DNA of 32,197 bases, taken from Flavobacteriales bacterium (GTDB lineage: Bacteria; Bacteroidota; Bacteroidia; Flavobacteriales_D; CAJJDF01). The notes beneath the pieces were generated by a model. That model saw nothing but the letters and a program-made list of their open reading frames with translations, made no database searches and was not told where the DNA came from. Where the stretch lies: NCBI GenBank assembly GCA_020630395.1, contig JAHDBM010000003.1:71567-103763 (forward strand). The letters are read 5' to 3'. This document shows positions 24,335 through 32,197 of the stretch, piece by piece (the stretch's first letter is position 1; each line of letters starts with the position of its first letter). A program made the translations under genes and the position numbers.

Positions 24335-24883
24335 ATGAAATTAAAAATTGCTGTAATAGCATTAGCTGGTGTAATTTTATCATCATGTGGTGGTGGTAAC
24401 CCAGAAGACGTAGTTAAAGAATTTTATGCTGCACTAGAAAGTAAAGACTTTGACAAAGCTAAATCATTAGCTACTGATGAGTCTGCTCAAGTTATCGATT
24501 TAATGGCGAAAGCTCCAGATATGGGACAAAACGATAGTAAATTAGAAAAAGTTGAGTGTAATGTTACTGGAGAAACTGCAGTATGTAAATGTTACGAAGA
24601 AGGTGCTGAAGAAGCTGAAGACATGAAAATGAAGAAAGAAGACGGAGCATGGAAAGTTAGCATGTCTAAAACAGATATGATGGAAGGTGCTATGGATGGC
24701 TTAGGTGACATGGATATGGATAACGTTATGGAAAATGTTGATGCTGGCCTAGAACAACTTGAAGGTGCAGGAGACAAAATAAACCAAGCTTTAGAAGATG
24801 TTGAAGGATTAGGTGATGAATTAGAAGAAAAGCTTGATGATGCTATGAATAAATTAGATGCTGAATTAGAAAAAGTTAAATAA
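24335..24883 (+). CDS. DUF4878-type lipoprotein
   Basis: The frame is open from 24290, inside the preceding terminator, but the ATG at 24335 gives a lipoprotein signal (MKLKIAVIALAGVILSSCG, Cys18), so I start there and get 182 residues. After the Cys comes an NTF2-like DUF4878 domain (about 22-110: PEDVVKEFYAALESKDFDKA, VIDLMAK, KKEDGAWKVSM). A strongly acidic helical tail follows (about 112-182, repeated DGLGDMDMD, LEQLEGAG, LEEKLDDAMNKL). DUF4878 lipoproteins are common in bacterial envelopes with no fixed biochemical role. The YiiX-like gene starts 7 bp downstream, so the two likely form an operon. Confidence 0.8.
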   Translation: MKLKIAVIALAGVILSSCGGGNPEDVVKEFYAALESKDFDKAKSLATDESAQVIDLMAKAPDMGQNDSKLEKVECNVTGETAVCKCYEEGAEEAEDMKMKKEDGAWKVSMSKTDMMEGAMDGLGDMDMDNVMENVDAGLEQLEGAGDKINQALEDVEGLGDELEEKLDDAMNKLDAELEKVK

Positions 24884-24890
24884 TTTTATC

Positions 24891-25532
24891 TTGCATAAGA
24901 TTTTTATCTTATTTATAATCCTCATTTCTGCTTGTACAAGTAGAAATGAGGATTTTTCTTTATCAAAAGAGAAAACAGTATATAAAATTCCTCAACATAT
25001 AATGGACTCACTAAAAGGTGGAGAAATTATTCTAAGAAAAGGAAGAGGTTTTTTAAGTGAAGTTATTGTTGAATTAACTGGGGAAGATCTTCAATATTCA
25101 CATGCAGGTATTATCATAAAAAGTGATACATCTTTATTTATTATACATACGCTAAGTAATGAGGTTTCTAATATTGATGGTGTACAAACATCATCTATCC
25201 CACACTTTTTAGAAGATGTATCTGATTCTAGTTTGTGCATTTTAAAACCTAACGTATCCCCTACTCAACAGCTTCTAATTCAAAAATCTGCATTAAACTA
25301 CTTAAAAGAACAAGCTCCTTTTGATTACGCCTTTAATAATGAAACTAAAGATAAACTTCACTGCATGGAGCTAGTTCATGATGTTATCTTAACTGGAATA
25401 AACAAAGAGCTTATTATACCAACCAAAAAAATAGGAGTTTCCTTTTACCCTTTTTCAACTTTTTTTAACACACCTAATTTTGAAATTTTATATGAAATGA
25501 AACCTCATTCTAAACATTTTAAGATTAAGTAA
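24891..25532 (+). CDS. YiiX-like permuted NlpC/P60 lipoprotein
   Basis: The 213-residue product resembles the YiiX/YebB group of circularly permuted papain-fold enzymes. The His motif YSHAGI (69-74) comes first, preceded by GGEIILRKGRGF (43-54), and the Cys motif LHCMELVHDV (156-165) comes after, which is the permuted order; Cys158 and His71 would be the catalytic pair. Such proteins are thought to be amidases or acyl-transferases acting on lipids or peptidoglycan-linked groups. The start must be the TTG at 24891: it is the only start that gives a lipoprotein signal (FIILISAC, Cys15), and the first in-frame ATG is 38 residues further in. It follows the DUF4878 gene by 7 bp. Confidence 0.8.
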   Translation: MHKIFILFIILISACTSRNEDFSLSKEKTVYKIPQHIMDSLKGGEIILRKGRGFLSEVIVELTGEDLQYSHAGIIIKSDTSLFIIHTLSNEVSNIDGVQTSSIPHFLEDVSDSSLCILKPNVSPTQQLLIQKSALNYLKEQAPFDYAFNNETKDKLHCMELVHDVILTGINKELIIPTKKIGVSFYPFSTFFNTPNFEILYEMKPHSKHFKIK

Positions 25533-25594
25533 TAAGTGTTTCATTGGAAAACCCAAAAGGTTAATTTATATTTACTAATCTAAATACATTTACA

Positions 25595-26542
25595 TTGGAA
25601 GATTTACATATATCGATAGTTGTCCCTCTTTATAATGAAGAGGAATCGTTACCTGAATTATTAGAATGGATTAATCGAGTATGCTCTGCAAATTCTTTTA
25701 ATTATGAAGTCGTTATGGTTGATGATGGTAGTAAAGATAAATCTTGGCAAATTGTAGAAGAATTAAAAATAAAATATCCTCAAGTAAGAGGCATTAAATT
25801 TAGACGTAACTATGGTAAATCTGCAGCTTTAAATGAAGCTTTTGGAGCTACTAAAGGAGATGTAGTAATCACTATGGATGCAGATCTACAAGATAGTCCT
25901 GATGAAATACCAGAGTTATATAAAATGATAAAAGAAGATGGATTTGACATTGTTTCTGGATGGAAAAAAGAACGTCATGATCCATTATCAAAAACAATCC
26001 CTACAAAGTTATACAATGGTGTAACAAGAATATTTAGTGGTATTAAACTACACGATATGAACTGTGGGTTAAAAGCATATAAAAGTGATGTAGTAAAATC
26101 TATTGAAATCTTTGGTGAAATGCACAGATACATTCCTGTTATTGCAAAAGGTGCTGGTTTCGATAAAATAGGTGAAAAAGTAGTACAACATCAAGAAAGA
26201 AAATATGGTGTGTCAAAATTTGGATTAAACCGATTTGTTAACGGTTTTTTAGATCTATTTACCATCACATTTATTACTCGCTTTGGAAAAAAGCCTATGC
26301 ACTTTTTTGGTCTAATTGGCACTTTATTTTTTATTGTAGGATTTAGCATCTTCTTGTGGCTAGGAATTGAGAAGCTATTTATCAATACTACTGCTAAATT
26401 ATTAGCCGATAATACTTGGTTCTTTTTTGCTTTAACTGCAATGATTATAGGGACACAATTATTCTTAACTGGATTTATAGCTGAACTTATTTCAAGAAAT
26501 TCAGCTAATCGAAATCAATACTTGGTTGAAAAAGAGATATAA
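25595..26542 (+). CDS. Family 2 glycosyltransferase, DPM1/GtrB-like
   Basis: The 315-residue product has a GT2 catalytic domain (about 4-225) with ISIVVPLYNEEESL (6-19), VVMVDDGSKDKS (39-50), and the metal-binding DADLQD (95-100). HDMNCGLKAYK follows, as in polyprenyl-phosphate glycosyltransferases. Two membrane segments end the protein (about 233-257 and 270-299), as in GtrB and bacterial DPM1-like enzymes that pass a sugar to undecaprenyl phosphate at the inner membrane. The start codon is TTG (25595), which fits the conserved N-terminus; the first in-frame ATG would remove much of the nucleotide-binding fold. It stands alone, 62 bp after the YiiX-like gene, with no other glycan genes nearby. 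Confidence 0.88.
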   Translation: MEDLHISIVVPLYNEEESLPELLEWINRVCSANSFNYEVVMVDDGSKDKSWQIVEELKIKYPQVRGIKFRRNYGKSAALNEAFGATKGDVVITMDADLQDSPDEIPELYKMIKEDGFDIVSGWKKERHDPLSKTIPTKLYNGVTRIFSGIKLHDMNCGLKAYKSDVVKSIEIFGEMHRYIPVIAKGAGFDKIGEKVVQHQERKYGVSKFGLNRFVNGFLDLFTITFITRFGKKPMHFFGLIGTLFFIVGFSIFLWLGIEKLFINTTAKLLADNTWFFFALTAMIIGTQLFLTGFIAELISRNSANRNQYLVEKEI

Positions 26543-26621
26543 TATTGGTTTATTATCTATGATAAATTTTCCATAATTTATTTTATATGTGATCCCTACA
26601 TAGTATACTTTGTGTAATCTC

Positions 26622-26735
26622 AACTATCATTGTATTATATGATAGTTTTATGTTTTCTAAAGTTCAACTAACATAATTGAACTATCTTCTTAAATTGATG
26701 AAACATAATAAGTGTAAAAAAAATGAATTACACTT
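26622..26735. repeat. Three consecutive short inverted repeats
   Basis: AACTATCAT/ATGATAGTT (26622-26630, 26639-26647; 9 bp), AGTTCAA/TTGAACT (26661-26667, 26677-26683; 7 bp) and AAGTGTAA/TTACACTT (26710-26717, 26728-26735; 8 bp) occur in a row with loops of 8 to 10 nt. AACTATC is found again at 26680-26686. In such AT-rich DNA some will be chance. Confidence 0.35.
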
Positions 26736-26853
26736 CGATAACATTTATTGTACAAGCATTTATTTTGAATTCATATTAATGTAACTTCAAAATATTTCCT
26801 TAAATCAATTCCATCTAGCTTTAATAATTAATCAACATTTCTATTTTAAAACA

Positions 26854-26882
26854 AAAAAGCCGAAGTAAAACTTCGGCTTTTT
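26854..26882 (-). terminator. Intrinsic terminator of the trmD-rplS unit
   Basis: AAAAAGCCGAAG (26854-26865), loop TAAAA, CTTCGGCTTTTT (26871-26882): a 12-bp perfect stem with a GC core and A/T runs on both sides. It is 20 bp beyond the rplS stop and, being symmetrical, would also stop rightward transcripts from the glycosyltransferase. Confidence 0.9.
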
Positions 26883-26902
26883 CAATATCATATAAAATTG
26901 TC

Positions 26903-27259
26903 TTACTTTTTGAAAGACATTTTCTCTTTAATTCTTGCAGATTTACCAGTTCTTGCTCTTTGGTAAAAGATTCTTGCTCTTCTAACTCTACCTTTTCTAA
27001 TTACTTCAATTTTTTCTATAAATGGAGAAGCAACAGGAATAATTCTTTCAACACCTACAGTCCCACTCATTTTTCTAATGGTAAATGTTTCGGTTGTTCC
27101 TTGTCCTCTTCTTTGAATAACAACACCTTGAAATTTCTGTAATCTTTCTTTAGATCCCTCTTTAATTTTGTATGTAACTGCTATAGTATCACCAGCTCCA
27201 AAATCTGGAAGGTCTTGTACTTCAACTAAATCTTTTTGTATTGCTCTTACGAAATCCAT
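26903..27259 (-). CDS. rplS: 50S ribosomal protein L19
   Basis: The 118-residue product is a full-length L19, with [21 protein letters not shown] (about 23-43), [10 protein letters not shown] and [17 protein letters not shown] in the middle, and a basic end ([24 protein letters not shown]). It sits at the 30S-50S interface. It follows trmD by 114 bp, the order found in most bacteria, but the spacer is large enough for a separate promoter (TAATATTG, one mismatch to TAnnTTTG, upstream of the start). AAAGGAG lies 14 nt before the ATG, a Shine-Dalgarno-like sequence that is rare here and slightly far from the start. Its terminator is at 26854-26882. Confidence 0.98.
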   Translation of the reverse strand: MDFVRAIQKDLVEVQDLPDFGAGDTIAVTYKIKEGSKERLQKFQGVVIQRRGQGTTETFTIRKMSGTVGVERIIPVASPFIEKIEVIRKGRVRRARIFYQRARTGKSARIKEKMSFKK

Positions 27260-27373
27260 ATTATAAAATTTTACTCCTTTCTTTTAAGGACTGCAATATT
27301 AATAAATATTTTTTATTCTAACACCTTTTTAACCTCAAAAAACCACATTACACATCAAATAATGGCAAAGTAT

Positions 27374-28060
27374 TTATATTTCTTCACTATCTAATAAATC
27401 TGGTCTTCTATTTTTAGTCCGTTCAAGAGCCTTTTCATATCTCCATTTTTCAATTTCTTTAAGATTACCCGACAATAAAACATCAGGCACTTTCATACCG
27501 TTAAAATCAGCAGGTCTAGTATATACTGGTGGAGCTAATAAATCATCTTGAAAAGAATCAGTTAAAGCAGATGTTTCATCATTTAAAACTCCTGGTATTA
27601 ATCTAATAATCGCATCCGAAACTACTGCAGCAGCTAATTCACCTCCCGACAACACATAATCTCCAATAGAAATTTCTTTAGTAATATACTGCTCTCTTAA
27701 TCGCTCATCTACTCCTTTATAATGGCCACATAAAATCATTATGTTTTTTTTCATGGATAATTGATTAGCTTCTTTTTGATTAAATCTAACTCCGTCAGGA
27801 GTCATATATAAAATCTCATCATACCCTCTTTCCCCTTTTAATTTTTCTATACAATCTGCTATAGGTTGTATTTGCATCACCATTCCAGCTCCTCCACCAA
27901 ATGCATAATCGTCAACACTTTTTTGCTTATTAGCTGCATAATCTCTTATGTTGTGAATATGAACTTCTACCAATTCTTTAGTTTGCGCTCGTTTTAAAAT
28001 TGAGTCATTAAAAGGACCTTCAAGTAATTTTGGTAAAATAGTAAGAATATCTATACGCAT
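27374..28060 (-). CDS. trmD: tRNA (guanine-37-N1)-methyltransferase
   Basis: The 228-residue product has the SPOUT trefoil-knot fold and TrmD motifs: [10 protein letters not shown] at the start, [13 protein letters not shown] (49-61), [13 protein letters not shown] (about 108-120), [29 protein letters not shown] (about 131-159), the TDSF Asp that acts as general base, and YTRPADFNG. It adds a methyl group to N1 of G37 next to the anticodon and prevents frameshifting. The C-terminal tRNA-binding domain ends in [10 protein letters not shown]. It leads the trmD-rplS unit and has a perfect -7 box 20 bp upstream. No rimM or rpsP gene is next to it. Confidence 0.97.
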   Translation of the reverse strand: MRIDILTILPKLLEGPFNDSILKRAQTKELVEVHIHNIRDYAANKQKSVDDYAFGGGAGMVMQIQPIADCIEKLKGERGYDEILYMTPDGVRFNQKEANQLSMKKNIMILCGHYKGVDERLREQYITKEISIGDYVLSGGELAAAVVSDAIIRLIPGVLNDETSALTDSFQDDLLAPPVYTRPADFNGMKVPDVLLSGNLKEIEKWRYEKALERTKNRRPDLLDSEEI

Positions 28061-28079
28061 ACTGTCTTATATTAGTATA

Positions 28080-28087
28080 CAAAAATA
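28080..28087 (-). promoter_or_regulatory. -7 promoter box of trmD
   Basis: On the minus strand this reads TATTTTTG, a perfect TAnnTTTG match, 19 bp before the trmD ATG. No clear -33 TTTG is seen. Confidence 0.5.
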
Positions 28088-28160
28088 AGGTAATCGTTTA
28101 AGATATAAATAGAATAATATTCTTTTTATGTAACAACCATTATCTTTAAGAAAAAAAGCT

Positions 28161-28475
28161 ATGATTCTATATAATGTAACCATCAATATTGACGAAACCG
28201 TTCATGAAGAATGGTTACAATGGATGAAAGAAGTTCACATACCAGATGTAATGAATACTGGATTATTTATTGAAAATAAAATATGTCGTATCCATGCAGA
28301 AGAAAAAGGCGGAAGAGCATACTCCATTCAATATATATTAAATTCAATTGAAGATTACAATGAGTATCAAAAAAAATATGCCCCTGCTTTACAACAGGAG
28401 CACACTGTAAAATACAATGGTAAATTTGCAGCTTTTAGAACAATCTTAGAAATTGTTCATGAAGTTAAAAACTAA
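28161..28475 (+). CDS. DUF4286 family protein
   Basis: The 104-residue product is one small alpha-beta domain of the dimeric ferredoxin-like type. It has the DUF4286 features [31 protein letters not shown] (1-31) and an [23 protein letters not shown] stretch (about 53-75), a family found almost only in Bacteroidota. The fold resembles ABM monooxygenases, but I see no catalytic residues, and function is unknown. It is divergent from trmD across 100 bp and its stop overlaps that of glyA by 4 bp on the other strand. Confidence 0.88.
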   Translation: MILYNVTINIDETVHEEWLQWMKEVHIPDVMNTGLFIENKICRIHAEEKGGRAYSIQYILNSIEDYNEYQKKYAPALQQEHTVKYNGKFAAFRTILEIVHEVKN

Positions 28476-29740
28476 GCCTTAAAAAGAGGGCGATCTTGCA
28501 TTAAAGCATTAACTTTTCCTTTGATAGAGTTGAGCTTTGTTTCATTATCTTTATTCATTAGGGCATCATCAATTAATGTAACGATTTCACCTATTTCTGC
28601 TTCTCCAATTCCTCTTGTTGTTATTGCTGGAGTTCCAATTCTAATACCAGATGTTACAAATGGTGATTTATCATCAAAAGGAACCATATTTTTATTTACA
28701 GTAATATCTGCCTTACCCAATGCAGCCTCAGCCTCTTTACCTGTTATATCCTTATTTCTTAAATCTATTAACATAGAATGATTATCTGTGCCTCCTGAAA
28801 TTATCTGGTAACCCCTATTAACTAATTCATTAGCCATAACAGATGCATTTTCTATTACTTGTTTACCATAGGATTCGAAACTATTATTGAGTGCTTCTCC
28901 AAAAGCAACTGCTTTTGATGCAATTACATGCTCTAATGGACCTCCTTGTGTGCCCGGAAAAACTCCAGAATCTAATAAAGCTGACATCTTTCTAATATTA
29001 CCTTTAGGTGTAGTAATTCTCCAAGGATTTTCAAAATCTTCTCCCATCATAATCACACCTCCCCTAGGACCTCTTAATGTCTTGTGAGTAGTTGTTGTTA
29101 CTATATGGCAATGCTTTATAGGATCATTTAACAACCCTTTGGCTATTAATCCGGCTGGGTGTGATATATCAGCAAGTAATAATGCATTTACTTGATTAGC
29201 TATTTTTCTTAATCGCTCATAATCCCAATCCCTAGAATATGCAGAAGCTCCGCAAATAATTAATTTTGGCTTTTCAATTTGAGCCTTTTTTTCAACTTTG
29301 TCATAGTCTATTAATCCTGTTTCTTTTTCAACTCCATAAAAAGAAGGCAAGTATAATTTACCTGAAAAGTTTACTGTAGATCCATGAGTTAAATGTCCTC
29401 CATGAGATAAATCGAAACCTAAAATTTTATCCCCTGGTTTAAGTGTAGCCAACATAACAGCTGCATTTGCCTGTGCGCCAGAATGTGGTTGCACATTGGC
29501 CCATTGAGCTCCAAAAAGTTCTTTTAGTCTATCTATAGCTAACTGTTCTACTTGATCTACTACTTCACAACCTCCATAATATCTTTTATTTGGTAAGCCT
29601 TCAGCATATTTATTAGTTAAAACAGACCCCATAGCTTGCATAACTTGGTCACTTACAAAGTTTTCTGAAGCTATCAATTCTATTCCTCTTAATTGTCTTT
29701 GTTTTTCCTCTTCAATTAACGAAAATACCTGCTTATCCAT
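28472..29740 (-). CDS. glyA: Serine hydroxymethyltransferase
   Basis: The 422-residue product makes glycine and 5,10-methylene-THF from serine and THF, feeding purine and thymidylate synthesis. It has [10 protein letters not shown] (21-30), [10 protein letters not shown] (48-57), [11 protein letters not shown] (85-95), the [10 protein letters not shown] segment with the PLP-binding Asp (191-200), and the PLP-lysine motif [14 protein letters not shown], with Lys220 forming the Schiff base. Full family length. It diverges from the patatin gene across 122 bp holding an inverted repeat (29767-29808). A weak -7 box (TACATTTA on the minus strand, 29759-29766) lies 18 bp before the start. Confidence 0.98.
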   Translation of the reverse strand: MDKQVFSLIEEEKQRQLRGIELIASENFVSDQVMQAMGSVLTNKYAEGLPNKRYYGGCEVVDQVEQLAIDRLKELFGAQWANVQPHSGAQANAAVMLATLKPGDKILGFDLSHGGHLTHGSTVNFSGKLYLPSFYGVEKETGLIDYDKVEKKAQIEKPKLIICGASAYSRDWDYERLRKIANQVNALLLADISHPAGLIAKGLLNDPIKHCHIVTTTTHKTLRGPRGGVIMMGEDFENPWRITTPKGNIRKMSALLDSGVFPGTQGGPLEHVIASKAVAFGEALNNSFESYGKQVIENASVMANELVNRGYQIISGGTDNHSMLIDLRNKDITGKEAEAALGKADITVNKNMVPFDDKSPFVTSGIRIGTPAITTRGIGEAEIGEIVTLIDDALMNKDNETKLNSIKGKVNALMQDRPLFKA

Positions 29741-29766
29741 GTTTTTATTTTTGATATCTAAATGTA

Positions 29767-29808
29767 TAAAATGTTTTAATCAACTCAATTAAAAAACAAA
29801 ACATTTTA
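29767..29808. repeat. Inverted repeat in the glyA-patatin spacer
   Basis: TAAAATGTTTT (29767-29777) and AAAACATTTTA (29798-29808) are exact inverse copies separated by 20 nt. The pair lies between divergent genes, where a regulator could bind, but its A/T-only make-up means chance is a good explanation. Confidence 0.3.
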
Positions 29809-29862
29809 AAAAGCGTTATTGTCTATTAAAAAGTTTTATTTTTACACATACTTAATTCCTTC

Positions 29863-32178
29863 ATGATAAATAGATTATTTCACATTTCATTACTTAGCAT
29901 AACTATGCTATTATATTCTACTTATGGTTTTAACCAAAAAGTTGGGTTAGTTATGAGTGGTGGTGGTGCTGCTGGAATGGCTCATGTTGGTGTAATTAAG
30001 GCTTTAGAAGAAAACGGTATACCTGTGGATTATATCACAGGAACATCAGCTGGTGCATTAGTAGGTAGTTATTACGCAATTGGTTATTCACCAGCACAAT
30101 TAGAAGCGTTAGTTAAATCTCCTAAAATGCTAGATATGGCTAAAGGTAGATTAGAAAATGAATTCACTTATTTTTTTAAAGAAAAAGAGAAAGTTCCTTC
30201 TATTGTTAACTTTAATTTTGATGAAAATTTCACACTCACTAAAGTTCTTCCTTTAAACGTAACCGATCCTTCTTTAATAGATTTTTCTTTTATAGAAAAT
30301 CAAACCATAGCCTGTGAAATGGCTGATGGTAATTTCGACAGTCTTTTCATTCCATACAGATGTATTGCATCTGATATAGATTTTAATGCAGCAAAAGTAT
30401 TTAGAAAAGGAGCTTTATCTCAAGCTGTAAGGGCGTCAATGACTTTCCCTTTTTATTTACCAGGTGCAATTATTGATGGAAAAATATATTTTGATGGAGG
30501 GTTGTATAATAATTTTCCTGCAGATGTTATGTATGATGAATTCATGCCAGATGTTATTATAGGTAGCTCTGTTACTGGAGTAAGAAACAAACCTAAAAAT
30601 GACGATATTCTTACTCAAGTTAGAAGTATGCTCCAAAGTAAATCAGATTTTACTTTAAAGTGTGATGAAGGAATTATTATTAATCCACCTGTTAGATATT
30701 CAATAGGCACATTTGATTTTGAGCTAAGAGAAGAAGCTATGCAAGCTGGATATGATGAAACCATGAAGATGATGGATTCTATAAAAAAACTAGTTAGCAG
30801 AAGAATAGACACCAACTACTCAAAAAGAAGAACAAATTATTTTAAAAATACGCGACAAGAGATCATAATTGACAACATTGAAGTTAATGGGGTGACTAAA
30901 AAAGAAGAAAAATACATTAGGAGTGTTTTGAAAGATAGAAACAGAGATGTTTCTTTAGCAAACCTTAAGCCAAGGTATTTCAAATTGATTTTAGATGATA
31001 AGATTAAATTTATATTTCCTGTTATCACAAAAAATCTCAACAATAATAAATACACACTTAGTATAGACGTACAAAAAAAACCGGTCTATGACTTAAGAAT
31101 TGGAGGTAATTTTTCATCACGATCTGTTAATACAGGCTATGTTGGATTTGATTATAAATTAATTGAACGTTATTTTTCTATCACTACATCTGCTAACTCT
31201 TACTTCGGAAGGTTTTACAGTAGCTTAGATTTATCTGCTAGGATTGATTTTCCTTTAGATTTACCTTTTTATATTGAGCCACACGCTACCTTAAACAGAT
31301 GGGATTATTATAGAAGTTTTTCTACTTTCTTTGAAGATACCAAACCCTCTTTTTTAATTAAAAACGAAGCATTTTTTGGAGGAAGCATAGGCATCCCTGC
31401 TGGTAATAACGGTAGAATAAAATTTAATTATAAAAATGGATTCTTAAACAATGAATATTATCAAACTGATCAATTTTTATCAGTTGATACTGCTGATAGG
31501 ACCGAATTTTATTTTGATCATTTTTCTGCTGAAGTAGAACATAATACATTAGACGGTCTATACCTTTCTAAAAGAGGAAGTCAATTTAAAGCTTCTGCTA
31601 GTTATATAACTGGAGGTGAGATTAACTATGCTGGATCAACCTCTTCATTACCAACAGATACCCTTACAAGAGTTGGACATGATTATTTTTTATTTAAAGC
31701 TAGATTTGAAAAATATTTAGATGTCTCCACTAAATATAAATTAGGATTTGAGCTTGAAGGAGTTCACTCAACTCAAGATTTCTTCAACAACTATACTTCA
31801 ACAGCATTAATTTCCCCTCAATATGAACCAACTCAAGAATCAAGAACGTTATTTCAAAGTGATTATGCTGCTCACACATATTTAGCTGGTGGAATCAAAA
31901 ATGTAATTCCTATACTTCCTTCTTTTGACCTTAGATTAGAAGGGTATTTATTCCAACCTTATCGTAATATTTTAAGTGATGCCAATAAAAAAGCAACATA
32001 TTCAAACTCATTTGAAGAAACTAAAAGGCATTACACTCTTTCAAGCGCATTGGTATTTAATTCTCCTATTGGACCAGCAGCATTAAGAGTTAATTACATG
32101 GACCACAGACAAGATAAATGGTCTTTCATGTTTAATTTCAATTACACTATATTTAATAGAAAAGCCTTAAGCTGGTAA
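29863..32178 (+). CDS. Patatin-like phospholipase fused to an outer membrane beta-barrel
   Basis: The 771-residue product has a signal peptide (1-23), a patatin domain (about 26-300), a POTRA-like segment (about 331-400, with IIIDNIEVNGVTKKEEKYIRSVL) and a BamA/TamA-type beta-barrel to the end, finishing in the aromatic signature KALSW. The lipase dyad is intact: GGGAAG oxyanion loop (33-38), Ser62 in GTSAGA, and Asp211 in DGGLYNNFP. It resembles the PlpD (type Vd) autotransporter group, in which the barrel exposes or releases a phospholipase A domain, and Bacteroidota relatives with the same layout. Whether the patatin domain ends up outside or in the periplasm is not readable. It diverges from glyA. 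Confidence 0.92.
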   Translation: MINRLFHISLLSITMLLYSTYGFNQKVGLVMSGGGAAGMAHVGVIKALEENGIPVDYITGTSAGALVGSYYAIGYSPAQLEALVKSPKMLDMAKGRLENEFTYFFKEKEKVPSIVNFNFDENFTLTKVLPLNVTDPSLIDFSFIENQTIACEMADGNFDSLFIPYRCIASDIDFNAAKVFRKGALSQAVRASMTFPFYLPGAIIDGKIYFDGGLYNNFPADVMYDEFMPDVIIGSSVTGVRNKPKNDDILTQVRSMLQSKSDFTLKCDEGIIINPPVRYSIGTFDFELREEAMQAGYDETMKMMDSIKKLVSRRIDTNYSKRRTNYFKNTRQEIIIDNIEVNGVTKKEEKYIRSVLKDRNRDVSLANLKPRYFKLILDDKIKFIFPVITKNLNNNKYTLSIDVQKKPVYDLRIGGNFSSRSVNTGYVGFDYKLIERYFSITTSANSYFGRFYSSLDLSARIDFPLDLPFYIEPHATLNRWDYYRSFSTFFEDTKPSFLIKNEAFFGGSIGIPAGNNGRIKFNYKNGFLNNEYYQTDQFLSVDTADRTEFYFDHFSAEVEHNTLDGLYLSKRGSQFKASASYITGGEINYAGSTSSLPTDTLTRVGHDYFLFKARFEKYLDVSTKYKLGFELEGVHSTQDFFNNYTSTALISPQYEPTQESRTLFQSDYAAHTYLAGGIKNVIPILPSFDLRLEGYLFQPYRNILSDANKKATYSNSFEETKRHYTLSSALVFNSPIGPAALRVNYMDHRQDKWSFMFNFNYTIFNRKALSW

Positions 32179-32197
32179 TTCAACAATTACCTGTTAG

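Larger units (their letters stand above)
26543..26902. other. 360-bp gene-free stretch with hairpins
   Basis: No convincing coding frame lies between the glycosyltransferase and rplS. The stretch is extremely AT-rich and holds three small hairpins (26622-26735) and the terminator of rplS at its right end (26854-26882). I see no tRNA or known RNA motif. It may hold a small RNA or be simply the 3' ends of two convergent transcripts. Confidence 0.5.

Noticed and set aside
19678-29780. The same 14-mer TAAAATGTTTTAAT at 19678-19691 and 29767-29780, both near leftward start codons.
   Set aside because: In DNA this AT-rich, a rough estimate gives many shared 14-mers of A and T by chance in 32 kb, so two copies are not evidence of an operator.

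Overview
The window is ordinary chromosomal DNA from a member of the Bacteroidota, most likely a marine-type Flavobacteriales relative. The signs are a very AT-rich sequence (roughly one third G+C or less, my estimate by eye), two proteins with type IX secretion (T9SS) C-terminal sorting domains, a HmuY-type heme protein beside a TonB-dependent receptor, an S46 dipeptidyl-peptidase, a DUF4286 protein, many short-signal lipoproteins, and -7 promoter boxes of the Bacteroidetes type TAnnTTTG. I see no phage, insertion sequence, CRISPR array, rRNA or tRNA. Gene density is high, with many abutting or slightly overlapping neighbours.

Left end (1-5112): a heme acquisition locus. A partial IsdG/HmoA-type heme-degrading monooxygenase and a 40-residue membrane protein run rightward. 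They converge on a leftward operon that encodes a T9SS-sorted HmuY-like protein, a TonB-dependent receptor with FRAP/NPNL-type boxes and an intervening His, and a HmuY-like lipoprotein. A perfect 16-bp palindrome with Crp/Fnr geometry lies about 40 bp upstream of the predicted operon start point. This is the most interesting part of the window.

Middle (5113-19816): an rRNA methyltransferase (RlmL type) with a membrane protein; an acidic-specific (DPP11-type) S46 peptidase with an extra TPR repeat, followed by a PaaI thioesterase; a NUDIX hydrolase divergent from pyrE with almost no spacer; purC behind a nested hairpin; several lipoproteins and unknowns; and a four-gene leftward operon (BASS symporter, SSS symporter, methyltransferase, ZIP transporter).

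Right end (19817-32178): a PASTA protein, a T9SS-sorted protein and RluD in a row; then small lipoproteins, a YiiX-like permuted NlpC/P60 lipoprotein and a GT2 glycosyltransferase. A 360-bp gene-free stretch with three hairpins follows, then trmD-rplS with a clear terminator, a DUF4286 protein, glyA, and a patatin-POTRA-barrel outer membrane protein.

How the genes work together: the left locus would capture heme at the surface, import it and break it down; the S46 peptidase makes dipeptides from exported oligopeptides; pyrE, purC and glyA cover nucleotide and one-carbon metabolism; rlmL, rluD, trmD and rplS serve the ribosome and tRNA. The remaining genes are mostly cell-envelope functions.
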